DNA of 64,000 nt from Methylocystis sp. H62. GTDB lineage: Bacteria > Pseudomonadota > Alphaproteobacteria > Rhizobiales > Beijerinckiaceae. The notes below the pieces were generated by a model that did no database searches, was not told where the DNA came from, and worked only from the letters and a program-made list of their open reading frames with translations. This document shows, piece by piece, positions 1 to 10,604 of the stretch. A program made the position numbers and the translations under genes. The stretch lies in contig NZ_JADNQZ010000059.1 of the NCBI RefSeq assembly GCF_015709515.1, positions 1 to 64,000 of the forward strand, given 5' to 3'. The stretch's first letter is position 1. Each line of letters starts with the position of its first letter.

Positions 1-1518
<1,518 letters not shown>

Positions 1519-1540
1519 ACTCCGGCGATTGAAAGCATAG

Positions 1541-1570
1541 GGCCCGGCGTCAGCGCCGGGCCTTTTTTTT
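1541..1570 (+). terminator. Rho-independent terminator after ftsH
   Basis: A perfect 9-bp stem, GGCCCGGCG pairing with CGCCGGGCC, with a 4-base loop, is followed by eight T residues. It lies 23 bases after the ftsH stop and insulates ftsH from pmoC. Confidence 0.93.
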
Positions 1571-1707
1571 GTATTGCGAGAGACTTCCGCGTGGCGGGTT
1601 CTGCGCCGTATTTGGCGACAAAGTCACTGTTTCGATGCGCCATAACAAGCAAGATGCGTCAGCCTCGAAGAGCGTCTCTTTGAGCCAAATTTTATGGAGG
1701 AGTCATA

Positions 1708-2478
1708 ATGAGCTCAACGACTGACACAGCAGCCCGCGCTGCTGCTGGCACGGAAGCTGTAGTAGACCTGAAGGGCATGTGGATCGGCTTGGCCGTTCTG
1801 AACGGGTTCTATCTGGTCGTCCGGATTTACGAGCAGGTTTTTGGCTGGCGCGCCGGCCTTGATTCGTTCGCTCCGGAGTTTCAGACATATTGGATGTCGA
1901 TCCTTTGGACCGAGATTCCGCTTGAGCTGATCTCCGGCATTGGCCTTGCGGGCTTTCTTTGGAAGACGCGCACGCGCGACTTCTCGAACCTGGCGCCGCG
2001 CGAAGAGATGCGCCGCCTGGTTGTCGAAGTGCAATGGCTTGTTGTTTACGCCGCGGCCATTTACTGGGGCGCGTCGTTCTTCACCGAGCAGGACGGCACC
2101 TGGCACATGACGGTGATTCGCGACACGGACTTCACGCCGTCGCACATCATCGAGTTCTACATGAGCTACCCGATCTACTCGGTGATCGCGGTGGGCGGCT
2201 TCTTCTATGCGAAGACCCGTCTTCCGTATTTCTCCAAGGGCTATTCGGTTGCCTATCTGATCGTGGCGATTGGCCCGTTCATGATCATCCCGAACGTCGG
2301 CCTGAATGAGTGGGGCCACACGTTCTGGTTCATGGAAGAACTGTTCGTTGCGCCGCTGCATTGGGGCTTCGTGTTCTTCGGCTGGATGGCGCTCGGCGTG
2401 TTCGGCGTCGTGCTTCAGCTGCTGATGAACATTCAGCGCCTGATCGGCAAGGAAGGCGTCGCCCTCCTGACCGAGTAA
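1708..2478 (+). CDS. pmoC: Particulate methane monooxygenase subunit C
   Basis: Integral membrane subunit of the copper-dependent pMMO that oxidises methane to methanol in intracytoplasmic membranes. It is 256 residues long with about six membrane segments. The CuC ligand set of known PmoC structures is visible as Asp129 and His133 in EQDGTWH and His146 in TPSH; these numbers agree with those I recall for Methylocystis PmoC. The start is supported by a GGAGGAG Shine-Dalgarno 5 bases upstream. It is first in pmoCAB. The 140 bases between the ftsH terminator and this start must hold the operon promoter, but I could not pick a convincing -35/-10 pair. Codon use is T-rich (CTT, GTT, CGT) compared with neighbours, as expected for a very highly expressed gene. 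Confidence 0.98.
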   Translation: MSSTTDTAARAAAGTEAVVDLKGMWIGLAVLNGFYLVVRIYEQVFGWRAGLDSFAPEFQTYWMSILWTEIPLELISGIGLAGFLWKTRTRDFSNLAPREEMRRLVVEVQWLVVYAAAIYWGASFFTEQDGTWHMTVIRDTDFTPSHIIEFYMSYPIYSVIAVGGFFYAKTRLPYFSKGYSVAYLIVAIGPFMIIPNVGLNEWGHTFWFMEELFVAPLHWGFVFFGWMALGVFGVVLQLLMNIQRLIGKEGVALLTE

Positions 2479-2488
2479 TCCGAGACTT

Positions 2489-2515
2489 CGCCGCCCGCTT
2501 TTAAGGCGGGCGGCG
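2489..2515 (+). other. Strong hairpin in the pmoC-pmoA gap
   Basis: A perfect 10-bp inverted repeat, CGCCGCCCGC and GCGGGCGGCG, surrounds a 7-base T/A-rich loop starting 11 bases after the pmoC stop. No T-tract follows, so it is more likely a 3'-end stabiliser or processing site for the pmoC message, or an attenuator, than a full terminator. The remaining 240 bases before pmoA hold no gene that I can support. Confidence 0.7.
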
Positions 2516-2758
2516 ACTGGCTCCGGGCTTTTCGCGAGAACCAGAGAGCTTTTGCCTGTCGCTTTGGCGAATGGGTTGGCTTGTTGCGGTCGAGAAGGGG
2601 TCTTCGGGCTCTGGGGGCGATCGGGTTGCGAAGGGTTTTTAAGCGATGCGGCCGGCGGGATCTCCGCCGTCCGGGCGCCGGCGGCGGGAAGGCCTGCCGG
2701 AGGCCATAAGGAAAGAACTCGGGCTTTACGGGTTCGAGAAACACCAAGGAGAAGAGTG

Positions 2759-3517
2759 ATGTCACAATCGAAAAGCGGGGGGGCGGTCGGTCCGTTCAAC
2801 TCCGTCGCCGAGGCGGCGGGTTGCGTTCAGACGGTCGACTGGATGCTTCTTGTTCTTCTGTTCTTCGCCGTTCTTGGCGGCTACCACGTCCACTTCATGT
2901 TGACGGCGGGCGACTGGGACTTCTGGGTTGACTGGAAGGATCGTCGTATGTGGCCGACGGTCGTGCCGATTCTCGGCGTGACCTTCTGCGCCGCGGCGCA
3001 GGCGTTCTGGTGGGTGAACTTCCGTCTGCCGTTCGGCGCGGTGTTCGCGGCTCTTGGCCTGCTGATTGGCGAGTGGATCAACCGCTACGTCAACTTCTGG
3101 GGCTGGACCTACTTCCCGATCAGCCTTGTGTTCCCGTCTGCGTTGATCGTTCCGGCGATCTGGCTTGACGTGATCCTGCTTCTGTCGGGCTCCTATGTGA
3201 TCACGGCGATTGTTGGTTCGCTCGGCTGGGGTCTGTTGTTCTACCCGAACAACTGGCCGGCGATTGCGGCGTTCCATCAGGCGACGGAGCAGCATGGTCA
3301 GCTGATGACGCTTGCGGATCTGATCGGCTTCCACTTCGTCCGCACCTCGATGCCGGAATATATCCGCATGGTCGAGCGCGGCACGCTGCGCACCTTCGGT
3401 AAGGACGTTGTGCCGGTTGCGGCGTTCTTCTCGGGCTTCGTCTCGATGATGGTGTATTTCCTGTGGTGGTTCATGGGTCGTTGGTATTCGACGACCAAGA
3501 TCATCGACACGATCTAA
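2759..3517 (+). CDS. pmoA: Particulate methane monooxygenase subunit A
   Basis: Integral membrane subunit of pMMO and the standard marker gene for methanotrophs. The product is 252 residues, mostly hydrophobic helices, and matches from memory the conserved PmoA1 sequence of Methylosinus/Methylocystis (N-terminus MSQSKSGGAVGPF; internal WEW-type and NFWGWTYFP segments). It therefore reads as PmoA1, not the divergent PmoA2 isozyme. The start is fixed by AAGGAG 7 bases upstream. Upstream in-frame codons back to 2552 belong to the non-coding pmoC-pmoA gap. The middle gene of pmoCAB. Confidence 0.98.
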   Translation: MSQSKSGGAVGPFNSVAEAAGCVQTVDWMLLVLLFFAVLGGYHVHFMLTAGDWDFWVDWKDRRMWPTVVPILGVTFCAAAQAFWWVNFRLPFGAVFAALGLLIGEWINRYVNFWGWTYFPISLVFPSALIVPAIWLDVILLLSGSYVITAIVGSLGWGLLFYPNNWPAIAAFHQATEQHGQLMTLADLIGFHFVRTSMPEYIRMVERGTLRTFGKDVVPVAAFFSGFVSMMVYFLWWFMGRWYSTTKIIDTI

Positions 3518-3532
3518 GCCGCGTCGCGTGCT

Positions 3533-3553
3533 GCGGCGCTGAACGGGCGCCGC
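3533..3553 (+). other. Hairpin in the pmoA-pmoB gap
   Basis: A perfect 7-bp stem, GCGGCGC and GCGCCGC, with a 7-base loop starts 15 bases after the pmoA stop and lacks a T-tract. The rest of the 161-base gap is purine-rich and ends in the pmoB ribosome site. Its position parallels the hairpin after pmoC. Confidence 0.55.
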
Positions 3554-3678
3554 GGCGGCCTGCAAGAAAGAAGAGCGGCGGGCTGGAAGCTTTTTTAAGA
3601 GCGAAGGTCCGCTGCGAGAGACAAGACCGGTTGGCGCGCGAGGCGGCGGCCGGGAAGAGGAACCTGGGAGGTTTATCG

Positions 3679-4941
3679 ATGAAAAAGTTCGTCAAGCTCG
3701 CCGCGATTGGCGCGGCGGCGGCTGTGGCGGCGACCCTGGGAGCTGTTGCTCCTGCGTCGGCGCACGGCGAAAAGTCTCAGCAGGCGTTTCTTCGGATGCG
3801 CACGTTGAACTGGTATGACGTCCAGTGGTCGAAGACGACGGTGAACGTCAATGAAGAGATGGTGCTGTCGGGCAAGATCCATGTGTTCTCCGCCTGGCCG
3901 CAGGCGGTCGCCAATCCGCGCGTGTCGTTCCTGAACGCCGGCGAGCCCGGTCCGGTTCTGGTTCGTACGGCGCAGTTCATCGGCGATCAGTTTGCGCCGC
4001 GTTCGGTGTCGCTTGTTCCTGGCAACGACTACGCCTTCTCCATCAACCTTCGCGGTCGTCGCGCGGGCCGTTGGCACGTTCATGCGCAGGTCAACGTCGA
4101 GGGCGGCGGTCCGATCATCGGCCCCGGCCAGTGGATCGAGATCAAGGGCGACATGAAGGACTTCACCGATCCGGTGACGTTGCTTGATGGCTCGACGGTC
4201 GACCTCGAGACCTACGGCATCAACCGCGTTTACGCGTGGCATCTGCCGTGGCTTGCGGTTGGCGCGGCGTGGATCCTGTTCTGGTTCGTCCGTAAGGGCG
4301 TCATCGCTTCTTATCTCCGTGTCGCCACCGGCAAGGTTGATGAGCAGGTGACTGACGACGACAAGCGGATTGGCGCGATTGTCCTGGCGTTGACCATTCT
4401 GGCGACGATCGTCGGCTACGCTGTGACGAACTCGACCTTCCCGCGCACGATCCCGCTTCAGGCGGGCTTGCAGAAGCCTCTGACGCCGCTCGTTACGGAC
4501 GGCACGGCGGGCGTCGGCAAGGAGCGCGTGACGGCCGATCTGAACGGCGGCGTCTACAAGGTTCCTGGCCGTGAGCTGACGATCAACGTCAAGGTCACGA
4601 ACACGACCTCCGAGCCGCTTCGCCTTGGCGAATATACGGCGGCCGGCCTGCGCTTCCTGAACCCTGACGTGTTCACGACGAAGCCCGACTTCCCGGACTA
4701 TCTGTTGGCCGACCGCGGTCTGTCGACGGACCCGACGCCGATCGCGCCGGGCGAGACCAAGGAAATCGCCGTGAAGGTGCAGGACGCGCGTTGGGACATC
4801 GAGCGTCTGTCTGACCTGGCTTACGACACCGACAGCCAGATCGGCGGCCTCTTGATGTTCTTCTCGCCGACGGGTCGCCGCTTCGCGGCCGAAATCGGCG
4901 GTCCGGTCATTCCGAAGTTCGTCGCGGGCGATATGCCCTGA
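3679..4941 (+). CDS. pmoB: Particulate methane monooxygenase subunit B
   Basis: Largely periplasmic subunit of pMMO with two cupredoxin-like domains joined by two membrane helices. The 420-residue product starts with a Sec signal peptide ending ASA, so the mature protein begins with His29. That N-terminal histidine and the His133-Val-His135 pair are the expected ligands of the CuB site. The two hydrophobic helices lie around residues 190-210 and 230-255, and the second cupredoxin domain follows. The start is set by GGGAGG seven bases upstream; in-frame codons before it lie in the pmoA-pmoB gap. The last gene of pmoCAB, closed by a terminator. Confidence 0.98.
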   Translation: MKKFVKLAAIGAAAAVAATLGAVAPASAHGEKSQQAFLRMRTLNWYDVQWSKTTVNVNEEMVLSGKIHVFSAWPQAVANPRVSFLNAGEPGPVLVRTAQFIGDQFAPRSVSLVPGNDYAFSINLRGRRAGRWHVHAQVNVEGGGPIIGPGQWIEIKGDMKDFTDPVTLLDGSTVDLETYGINRVYAWHLPWLAVGAAWILFWFVRKGVIASYLRVATGKVDEQVTDDDKRIGAIVLALTILATIVGYAVTNSTFPRTIPLQAGLQKPLTPLVTDGTAGVGKERVTADLNGGVYKVPGRELTINVKVTNTTSEPLRLGEYTAAGLRFLNPDVFTTKPDFPDYLLADRGLSTDPTPIAPGETKEIAVKVQDARWDIERLSDLAYDTDSQIGGLLMFFSPTGRRFAAEIGGPVIPKFVAGDMP

Positions 4942-4962
4942 TCGATACTGACGAATTGAACT

Positions 4963-5000
4963 AAAAAGCCCCCGGCCCATAAAGCCGGGGGTTTTCTTTT
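4963..5000 (+). terminator. Rho-independent terminator after pmoB
   Basis: An 8-bp GC stem, CCCCCGGC and GCCGGGGG, has a 7-base loop, is preceded by A residues and is followed by TTTTCTTTT. It ends the pmoCAB transcript 22 bases after the pmoB stop. Confidence 0.93.
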
Positions 5001-5179
5001 GGGGACTGCGCCGCGAAGCCTTGCGGTCCGCCAGGGATGCGCGGGCGGGCGTGGCGCAAAGCGCCGCTGCGTATGAAAAGGCTGCCCGCGGAGTTGGCGC
5101 CGTCGCGGCCAAATGAATTGAAACGACCGCCTTCGCCCTTGGCGCCGCGCTGCTTCTATTTCTCTGTTTCTACTGGCGC

Positions 5180-5208
5180 TTGTTTCATCAAGCGACGCTC
5201 ACTATAAA
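5180..5208 (+). promoter_or_regulatory. Candidate sigma-70 promoter of the NicO gene
   Basis: TTGTTT (5180-5185) and TATAAA (5203-5208) are separated by exactly 17 bases in an otherwise GC-rich gap, about 110 bases upstream of the NicO start. The rest of the gap from the pmoB terminator to 5318 shows no gene. Nothing recognisable as a metal-regulator operator was seen beside it. Confidence 0.45.
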
Positions 5209-5318
5209 ATACCGGGGTTGAGGCTGCCTCGTTGCCGGCGGCGCATGAGAGCGCCGCTCAGAGGCTGCGCCCCTTCCATCGCCTCGGCCTTGCGCCCGAG
5301 GAGCCCACGGCGAACACG

Positions 5319-6254
5319 ATGTCCGACCTCTCCGAAGTCTTCCGCGCCGGCGCGTCGAACGCCTGGATTTTTGCGCCGAGCGCTGTGGCTTTGGGCGCGC
5401 TGCACGGGCTCGAACCGGGCCACTCGAAGACGATGATGGCCGCCTTCATCGTCGCGGTTCGCGGCACGGTGGCGCAAGCGGTGCTGCTGGGCGTCGCGGC
5501 GACAATTTCCCATACGGCGATCGTCTGGGCCGTGGCGCTGACCGGGCTTTATCTCGGCGCGCAACTGAACGTCGAAGCGAACGAACCCTATCTGCAGATT
5601 GTCTCTGGCGTGTTGATCATCGCCGTCGCGCTTTGGATGATTTGGCGAAGCTGGCGGGATATCGCCGCCAAAGGCGCCGTGACGACGGCGCCCGCGCATG
5701 CGAGCGGACTTCTTCCAGCCGGCGCCTGCGACGCGCATGGCCACTCGCACGACGAAGACCATGTTCACGGCCATGTTCACGACCATGCCCATCCTCACGC
5801 TCATGACGGCGGCGTGCCGCATAGCCACCAGGAAGAGGAATTCGAGAGCGCGCTCCTCGACGTCGATCCCACCGTCTATGCTGACGCGCATGAGCGCGAA
5901 CATGCGTTAGATATCGAGCGGCGCTTCGCCAGTCGCCGCGTGACGACCGGACAGATCATTCTCTTCGGCCTGACGGGCGGACTCATTCCCTGTCCCGCGT
6001 CGATCACCGTTCTGCTGCTTTGCCTGCAAGTCGGTCGCATCGGACTCGGCGCGCTGCTGGTGCTCTGCTTCAGCATCGGGCTGGCGCTGACTCTCGTGCT
6101 TGTCGGGGTGGCGGCGGCGCTCGGCATGCGTCACGCCGCGTCGCGCTGGCCCGGATTCGAAGCGCTGGCCGCCCGCGCCCCCTATGTTTCAGGCGCGATC
6201 GTCGCCGCCGTCGGCGTCTATACGATCGCAATGGGCGCAGCCGCGCTGGCGTAA
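5319..6254 (+). CDS. NicO/RcnA-type nickel-cobalt efflux transporter
   Basis: Inner-membrane transporter of the NicO family, members of which (such as RcnA) export Ni2+ and Co2+. The 311-residue product has N-terminal helices containing the HGLEPGHSKTMM signature, a long cytosolic-type loop very rich in histidine (about residues 135-170, many His-x-His pairs), and a second helical block with GGLIPCPAS. I chose the ATG at 5319, with GAGGAG 14 bases upstream; an upstream in-frame ATG at 5232 adds a hydrophilic leader unlike the family. It ends 2 bases before the convergent SDR gene. Export is more likely than uptake because of the His-rich loop, but direction is inferred. Confidence 0.88.
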   Translation: MSDLSEVFRAGASNAWIFAPSAVALGALHGLEPGHSKTMMAAFIVAVRGTVAQAVLLGVAATISHTAIVWAVALTGLYLGAQLNVEANEPYLQIVSGVLIIAVALWMIWRSWRDIAAKGAVTTAPAHASGLLPAGACDAHGHSHDEDHVHGHVHDHAHPHAHDGGVPHSHQEEEFESALLDVDPTVYADAHEREHALDIERRFASRRVTTGQIILFGLTGGLIPCPASITVLLLCLQVGRIGLGALLVLCFSIGLALTLVLVGVAAALGMRHAASRWPGFEALAARAPYVSGAIVAAVGVYTIAMGAAALA

Positions 6255-6256
6255 GG

Positions 6257-7144
6257 CTATTTCCCCAGGTGAAACGACGTTTTCGTCACCTTGGCGGTGA
6301 TCGGCGCCTCGAGGAAAAAGTCGAGCACGGCGTCAACCCGGGGATCGACGGCGTAGGTCGAAAAGTCGGTCATGCCTTCTTCCGCCAGAACGCTGACGTC
6401 GACGAAAAAATTGCCGCTGCAACTCTTTGCGGGACGAATCAGAATGGCGTGCGCGGCGTCCGCGACGATCTCGGGTTTACGTGACCTGCGCAGCAGTTCG
6501 TCGCCGCCCAGAAGATTGCCCACCGCAGCCGTCGCGATCGCCGTCTCCGGCCAGAGCGCATTCACGGCGACGCCGTCGGGCGCGAGGTCCCGTGCGAGGC
6601 CGAGCGTCACCAGGCTCATCCCATATTTCGACATTGTGTAGGCGAGGTTCGGCGAAAACCACTTCGGGTTCAAATCCAGCGGCGGCGACAGCGTGAGAAT
6701 ATGCGGATTGGCGGATTGGCGCAGATGCGGCAGCGCCGCCTTGCAGCATAAATAGGTTCCGCGCGCGTTGATCTGATGCATCAGATCGAAGCGCTTCATC
6801 TCGAGCGCGTCGATCCCGCGCAGATCGATGGCGCTGGCGTTGTTGACGAGGATGTCGATCCCGCCAAAGCAGGACACGGCCTGACCGACCGCCGCCTCCA
6901 CCTGATCCTCAAAGCGAATGTCACAAGGGATGGCGAGCGCCTGTCCGCCCGCCGCTTCGATCTCGGCTGCGGCGGTGTAGATCGTGCCAGGAATTCTCGG
7001 GTTTTCGGTGATGCTCTTCGCCGCGACGACGACGTTCGCGCCGTCGTGCGCGGCGCGCATGGCGATGGCGAGTCCGATTCCTCGGCTCGCGCCGGTGATG
7101 AAGAGCGTCTTGCCGGCGAGCGAGCGCGTCGTCGTCGGCGTCAT
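6257..7144 (-). CDS. Short-chain dehydrogenase/reductase (HSDL2-like)
   Basis: NAD(P)-dependent oxidoreductase with a Rossmann fold, 295 residues. It shows the cofactor motif TGASRGIG near the N-terminus, the NNAS element and the catalytic YTMSK (Tyr-x-x-x-Lys). The overall pattern, with a PxxLNPKW segment after the Ser-containing strand, resembles the hydroxysteroid-dehydrogenase-like 2 subfamily; the substrate is unknown. Its start lies 31 bases after the end of the copper ATPase gene on the same strand, so it is probably the last gene of that operon. A role in copper handling is not implied by the sequence. Confidence 0.88.
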   Translation of the reverse strand: MTPTTTRSLAGKTLFITGASRGIGLAIAMRAAHDGANVVVAAKSITENPRIPGTIYTAAAEIEAAGGQALAIPCDIRFEDQVEAAVGQAVSCFGGIDILVNNASAIDLRGIDALEMKRFDLMHQINARGTYLCCKAALPHLRQSANPHILTLSPPLDLNPKWFSPNLAYTMSKYGMSLVTLGLARDLAPDGVAVNALWPETAIATAAVGNLLGGDELLRRSRKPEIVADAAHAILIRPAKSCSGNFFVDVSVLAEEGMTDFSTYAVDPRVDAVLDFFLEAPITAKVTKTSFHLGK

Positions 7145-7175
7145 GGCGCGCTTCCGCCGCGGTTCGTCGCGAAAC

Positions 7176-7379
7176 TCACGCGGCGACCTGCGCCGGATAG
7201 CCCGCTTCGCTGATCGCCTTGGCGAGCGCCTGCGCGTCTTTCGGCGCCGGCGTCACATCGACCTTGCCCGTGGCGAGATCGACCCTGACGTCGGCGTTCG
7301 GCTCGACGGCCTGCACCGCCTTGGTGACATGTTTCACGCACATATTGCAGGTCATGTCTTGCACATTGAATGTTGTCAT
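7176..7379 (-). CDS. CopZ-like copper chaperone made from an internal start inside copA
   Basis: The last 67 codons of the copper ATPase frame form a complete HMA/CopZ domain ([14 protein letters not shown] to the stop). The ATG at 7379 is preceded by AGGAGG with 5-base spacing, one of the best ribosome sites in the window although it lies within coding sequence (codons Lys-Glu-Glu-Val). A free 67-residue chaperone is therefore likely to be made as well as the fused form. Free CopZ proteins have this length and layout. That both products exist is inference; the motif and ribosome site are seen directly. Confidence 0.6.
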   Translation of the reverse strand: MTTFNVQDMTCNMCVKHVTKAVQAVEPNADVRVDLATGKVDVTPAPKDAQALAKAISEAGYPAQVAA

Positions 7380-9929
7380 TACTTCCTCCTTGAATTCCTT
7401 ATCCGCAGCTTCCGTTTCAATCGGCGCCGCCTCCGCGCCGGAATCGGCGCTTGCGATGATCGGCGCCTTGAAGCGGCGCAGGCGCAACGCATTGGTCAGC
7501 ACGAAAACGCTCGACAGCGCCATGGCCGCCGCGCCGAACATCGGCGAGAGCAGCATGCCGTTGACGGGATAGAGCGCGCCCGCTGCCACCGGTATGAGCA
7601 CGACGTTATAGCCGAACGCCCAGAACAAATTCTGCTGGATGTTGCGCATCGTTGCGCGCGAGATCGCGAGCGCCGCCGGCACCTTGGCGAGATCGCCCGA
7701 CATCAGCACGACGTCGGCGGCCTCGATCGCGATGTCGGTTCCCGTGCCGATGGCGATCCCGGCGTCGGCGGCCGCGAGCGCCGGCGCGTCGTTCACCCCG
7801 TCGCCGACGAAGGCGATTTTGTTGGCCTCCCGCAGCCGCTCGAGCGTCGCGACTTTTCCGTCGGGGAGGACGCCGGCGACGACCTCGTCAATTCCGAGTC
7901 TCGCGGCGATAGCCTTCGCCGTCCGGGCGTCATCGCCGGTGATCATCGCGGTTTTCACGCCGAGCGAATGAATCGCGTCGATCGCGGCGCGGCTGGTCGG
8001 CTTCAGATCGTCGGCGACGGAGAGTATGGCGCCGAGCTTCCCGTCGACCGCGACGTAAAGCGGCGTTTTGCCTTCCTCGGCGAGCCTCTGAGCGTCTTGC
8101 GCGAAAGGCGAAGCGTCGAGGCCAAGCGACGCCATGAAGCGCTCTGCGCCGATGGCGACGGTCTTGCGGTCGACGATCCCCGTGACGCCCATGCCGGCGA
8201 TCGATTTGAAGTCGGCGCAGGGGGAAAGCGCCAGATCCGCGGCCTTGGCGGCGACGACCAGCGCCGCGCCGACGGGATGTTCGGACTGCGCCTCGACGCT
8301 CGCGGCAAGCCGCAGAAGCTCATTCTCGTTCTTGCCGGGCGTCGCGACGAGATCGGTCAGGCGCGGCTTGCCATACGTCAGCGTGCCGGTCTTGTCGAAG
8401 GCGATGAGGGTCACGTCGCGCAGCGTCTGCAGGGCTTCGCCCTTGCGAAACAGCACGCCGAGCTCCGCCGCCCGGCCGGTGCCGGTCATGATCGCCGCCG
8501 GCGTCGCCAGCCCCATGGCGCAGGGGCAGGCGATGATCAGCACGGCGACCGCATTGACCAGCGCGTAAGTGAGGCGCGGCTCCGGACCGATCAGCATCCA
8601 GACGACGAAGGTCAGCGCCGCGACGGCGAAAACAGCCGGGACGAAGACGGCGGTGACGCGATCGACCATCGCCTGAATCGGCAGCTTGGCGCCCTGCGCC
8701 TGCTCGACCATGCGGATGATGCCGGCGAGCGTCGTATCGGCGCCGACGCGGGTGGCGCGAAACGAGAATGCGCCGGAGCCGTTGACGGTCGCCCCGGTGA
8801 CCGCGGCGCCCGTCCGCTTGGCGACCGGCGTCGGCTCGCCGGTGACCATCGACTCATCGACATGGGATGCGCCCTGCGTGACCACGCCGTCGGTCGGAAT
8901 ACGTTCGCCCGGCCGCACCAGCACGATGTCGCCGACGCGCACGTCGTCGATATCGACGTCGACGGTCGCGCCGTCGCGCTCGACGCGGGCGGTTTTCGGC
9001 TGAAGCCGCGCCAGCGCGCGGATCGCCTCCGACGTGCGGCCTTTGGCGCGCGCTTCGAGATAGCGGCCGAACAGGATGAGGGTGACGATGACGACCGCGG
9101 CCTCGTAATAGACATGCACCGAGCCGGCTGGCAGCACCTGGGGCGCAAAGGTCGCGACGACGGAATAGAGATAGGCGCTGAGCGTGCCGGTGGCGACGAG
9201 GGCGTTCATGTCGGGCTGGCGCCGCAACAGCGACGGAATCCCCTTGAGGAAGAAAACCAGGCCCGGTCCAAACAGCACGATGGTCGTCAGCAGGAAGGAA
9301 ATCTCGCGGATCCTCGCCTCGCCGATCACGCTCATCGTCCAGTGATGGACGGCGGGGATCAGATGCCCGCCCATTTCGACCACGAAGATCGGCGCCGTTA
9401 GAGTCGCGGCGACGATGAGGCGGAAGCGCAGCGCGCGCATCTCTTCCTCACGTCGCATTCTCTCGCGATCGGCGCCGCCAGAATCGGATTCGATCGCGCG
9501 CGGCTCATAGCCGGCCTGTGAAATCGCCCGGCGCAGGCGGTCTGTCAGGCCGGGCCCGGCGAGCGCGCGCACGGTCGCGCGTTCGGTCGCGAGATTGACT
9601 TTCGCTTCCATGACGCCCGGAACGGCGCTGAGCGCCTTCTCAACATGCGAGACGCAGGAGGCGCAGGTCATGCCGCCGACGCCGATCTCGATTGTCTCGA
9701 CGACCGCCTCGTAGCCCGCGTCCGAGACCGACTTGACGAGTTGCGCGAGACTGGCCCCCGGCGCCAGAGAAACCTCCGCCCGTTCAGTCGCGAGATTGAC
9801 GCTGGCGGCGTTAACGCCCGGCGTATGCGCCAGGGCTTTTTCGACATGCGACACGCAGGAGGCGCAGGTCATGCCTCGGACGGTGAAGTCGAGGCGTTCG
9901 CCGCCGGGTAATGGAGATTGAGCGTTCAT
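7176..9929 (-). CDS. copA: Copper-translocating P-type ATPase (CopA) with N- and C-terminal HMA domains
   Basis: P1B-type ATPase that pumps Cu(I) out of the cytosol, 917 residues. Two tandem N-terminal heavy-metal domains share the identical [15 protein letters not shown] core and look recently duplicated. They are followed by membrane helices, the CPC metal motif in [11 protein letters not shown], phosphorylation motif DKTGTLT, SEHP, and [10 protein letters not shown]. Unusually, a third HMA domain (DMTCNMC) is fused at the C-terminus. The start at 9929 was chosen because the HMA fold begins soon after it; in-frame codons back to 10025 would overlap the upstream gene. It lies 37 bases after the ICMT-like gene in one leftward operon. 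Confidence 0.95.
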   Translation of the reverse strand: MNAQSPLPGGERLDFTVRGMTCASCVSHVEKALAHTPGVNAASVNLATERAEVSLAPGASLAQLVKSVSDAGYEAVVETIEIGVGGMTCASCVSHVEKALSAVPGVMEAKVNLATERATVRALAGPGLTDRLRRAISQAGYEPRAIESDSGGADRERMRREEEMRALRFRLIVAATLTAPIFVVEMGGHLIPAVHHWTMSVIGEARIREISFLLTTIVLFGPGLVFFLKGIPSLLRRQPDMNALVATGTLSAYLYSVVATFAPQVLPAGSVHVYYEAAVVIVTLILFGRYLEARAKGRTSEAIRALARLQPKTARVERDGATVDVDIDDVRVGDIVLVRPGERIPTDGVVTQGASHVDESMVTGEPTPVAKRTGAAVTGATVNGSGAFSFRATRVGADTTLAGIIRMVEQAQGAKLPIQAMVDRVTAVFVPAVFAVAALTFVVWMLIGPEPRLTYALVNAVAVLIIACPCAMGLATPAAIMTGTGRAAELGVLFRKGEALQTLRDVTLIAFDKTGTLTYGKPRLTDLVATPGKNENELLRLAASVEAQSEHPVGAALVVAAKAADLALSPCADFKSIAGMGVTGIVDRKTVAIGAERFMASLGLDASPFAQDAQRLAEEGKTPLYVAVDGKLGAILSVADDLKPTSRAAIDAIHSLGVKTAMITGDDARTAKAIAARLGIDEVVAGVLPDGKVATLERLREANKIAFVGDGVNDAPALAAADAGIAIGTGTDIAIEAADVVLMSGDLAKVPAALAISRATMRNIQQNLFWAFGYNVVLIPVAAGALYPVNGMLLSPMFGAAAMALSSVFVLTNALRLRRFKAPIIASADSGAEAAPIETEAADKEFKEEVMTTFNVQDMTCNMCVKHVTKAVQAVEPNADVRVDLATGKVDVTPAPKDAQALAKAISEAGYPAQVAA

Positions 9930-9966
9930 ACTTGCCGCCTCGTTCACAACGCCCACGCGCATCAGT

Positions 9967-10452
9967 TTAAAGCCACCGCCGCGTGCGCGCCATATAGGAC
10001 CGATAGTCGTCGCCAAATTTCCCAAGAAGATGCCGCTCTTCGGGCTCGATCGCCAGCTTTGTCAGCCCGATCGCCAGAACCGGCGTCAACAACAGCGTAA
10101 AGGGCGAGCCGAGGAAGAGACCAAGGCCAAAGATCAGGGCGACATGCGAGATATAGATCGGATTGCGCGAAAAGCGGAGCGGCCCCTCGGTCACGAGAAA
10201 GGACGCGGCGCGATGCGGCATGATCGTCGTTTCATGGCGCGAGAGGATGCGAAAGCACCAGACGTCATTGGCCAGCGCGAGGAGGACAATGGCCGCGCCG
10301 GCGATCTGGGTGATAGAAGAAGAGGCGCGGTCGGTGAGCGAAGCCCCTGTCGCGGCGTCGAGCGCCAGCCCGGCCGCCAAGGTCATCGCCATCAGGATCG
10401 GCGGCCACGGGATGCGGGAGGGGGGCGCGGTTGCGCCGATCTGCGCGTTCAT
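9967..10452 (-). CDS. Isoprenylcysteine carboxyl methyltransferase family membrane protein
   Basis: Small integral membrane protein of 161 residues with about four hydrophobic segments and the family's C-terminal signature: [11 protein letters not shown] followed by [28 protein letters not shown] residues. Bacterial members are SAM-binding methyltransferases whose substrates are mostly unknown. Its gene is first in the leftward operon that includes the copper ATPase, which suggests but does not prove a role connected with metal stress. The divergent zinc-finger gene and two inverted repeats lie directly upstream. Confidence 0.8.
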   Translation of the reverse strand: MNAQIGATAPPSRIPWPPILMAMTLAAGLALDAATGASLTDRASSSITQIAGAAIVLLALANDVWCFRILSRHETTIMPHRAASFLVTEGPLRFSRNPIYISHVALIFGLGLFLGSPFTLLLTPVLAIGLTKLAIEPEERHLLGKFGDDYRSYMARTRRWL

Positions 10453-10523
10453 CGCGGCTCCTATCGGTGGAAAACGCTTCTCTTTAGATCGCGGTTGCGG
10501 GCGCTCGTTTCAAGTGCGCCCTT

Positions 10524-10574
10524 GTCAAGGGAGACTTGACGGCGGTCCTGCAGGCTGTCAAGATTGGCTTGACA
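10524..10574. promoter_or_regulatory. Pair of perfect inverted repeats between divergent operons
   Basis: Two copies of GTCAAG-N5-CTTGAC lie at 10524-10540 and 10556-10574; the second extends to TGTCAAG-N5-CTTGACA. Their centres are 33 bases apart, about three helical turns, in the gap between the copper-ATPase operon (left) and the zinc-finger gene (right). The CTTGACA half-sites also resemble -35 elements on both strands. They look like operators for a dimeric regulator, perhaps the adjacent zinc-finger/HTH protein. The regulator is inferred. Confidence 0.65.
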
Positions 10575-10604
10575 TCCGATCGCCCTGGACATGCGAGAGC
10601 TGTC

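Noticed and set aside
5232..5318. Upstream ATG of the NicO transporter
   Set aside because: It adds a 29-residue hydrophilic leader before the membrane domain; the ATG at 5319 fits the family.
6660..6680. tRNA T-loop-like GGTTCAAATCC
   Set aside because: It lies inside the SDR coding sequence with no cloverleaf around it.
6984..9401. An 805-codon open frame on the plus strand
   Set aside because: It lies entirely antisense to the copper ATPase (and the end of the SDR), is composed of Arg/Asp/His-rich sequence typical of GC-rich antisense frames, and shows no domain.
10536..10604. TTG start for the zinc-finger gene
   Set aside because: It would put both inverted repeats inside the coding sequence and add 23 residues with no family support.
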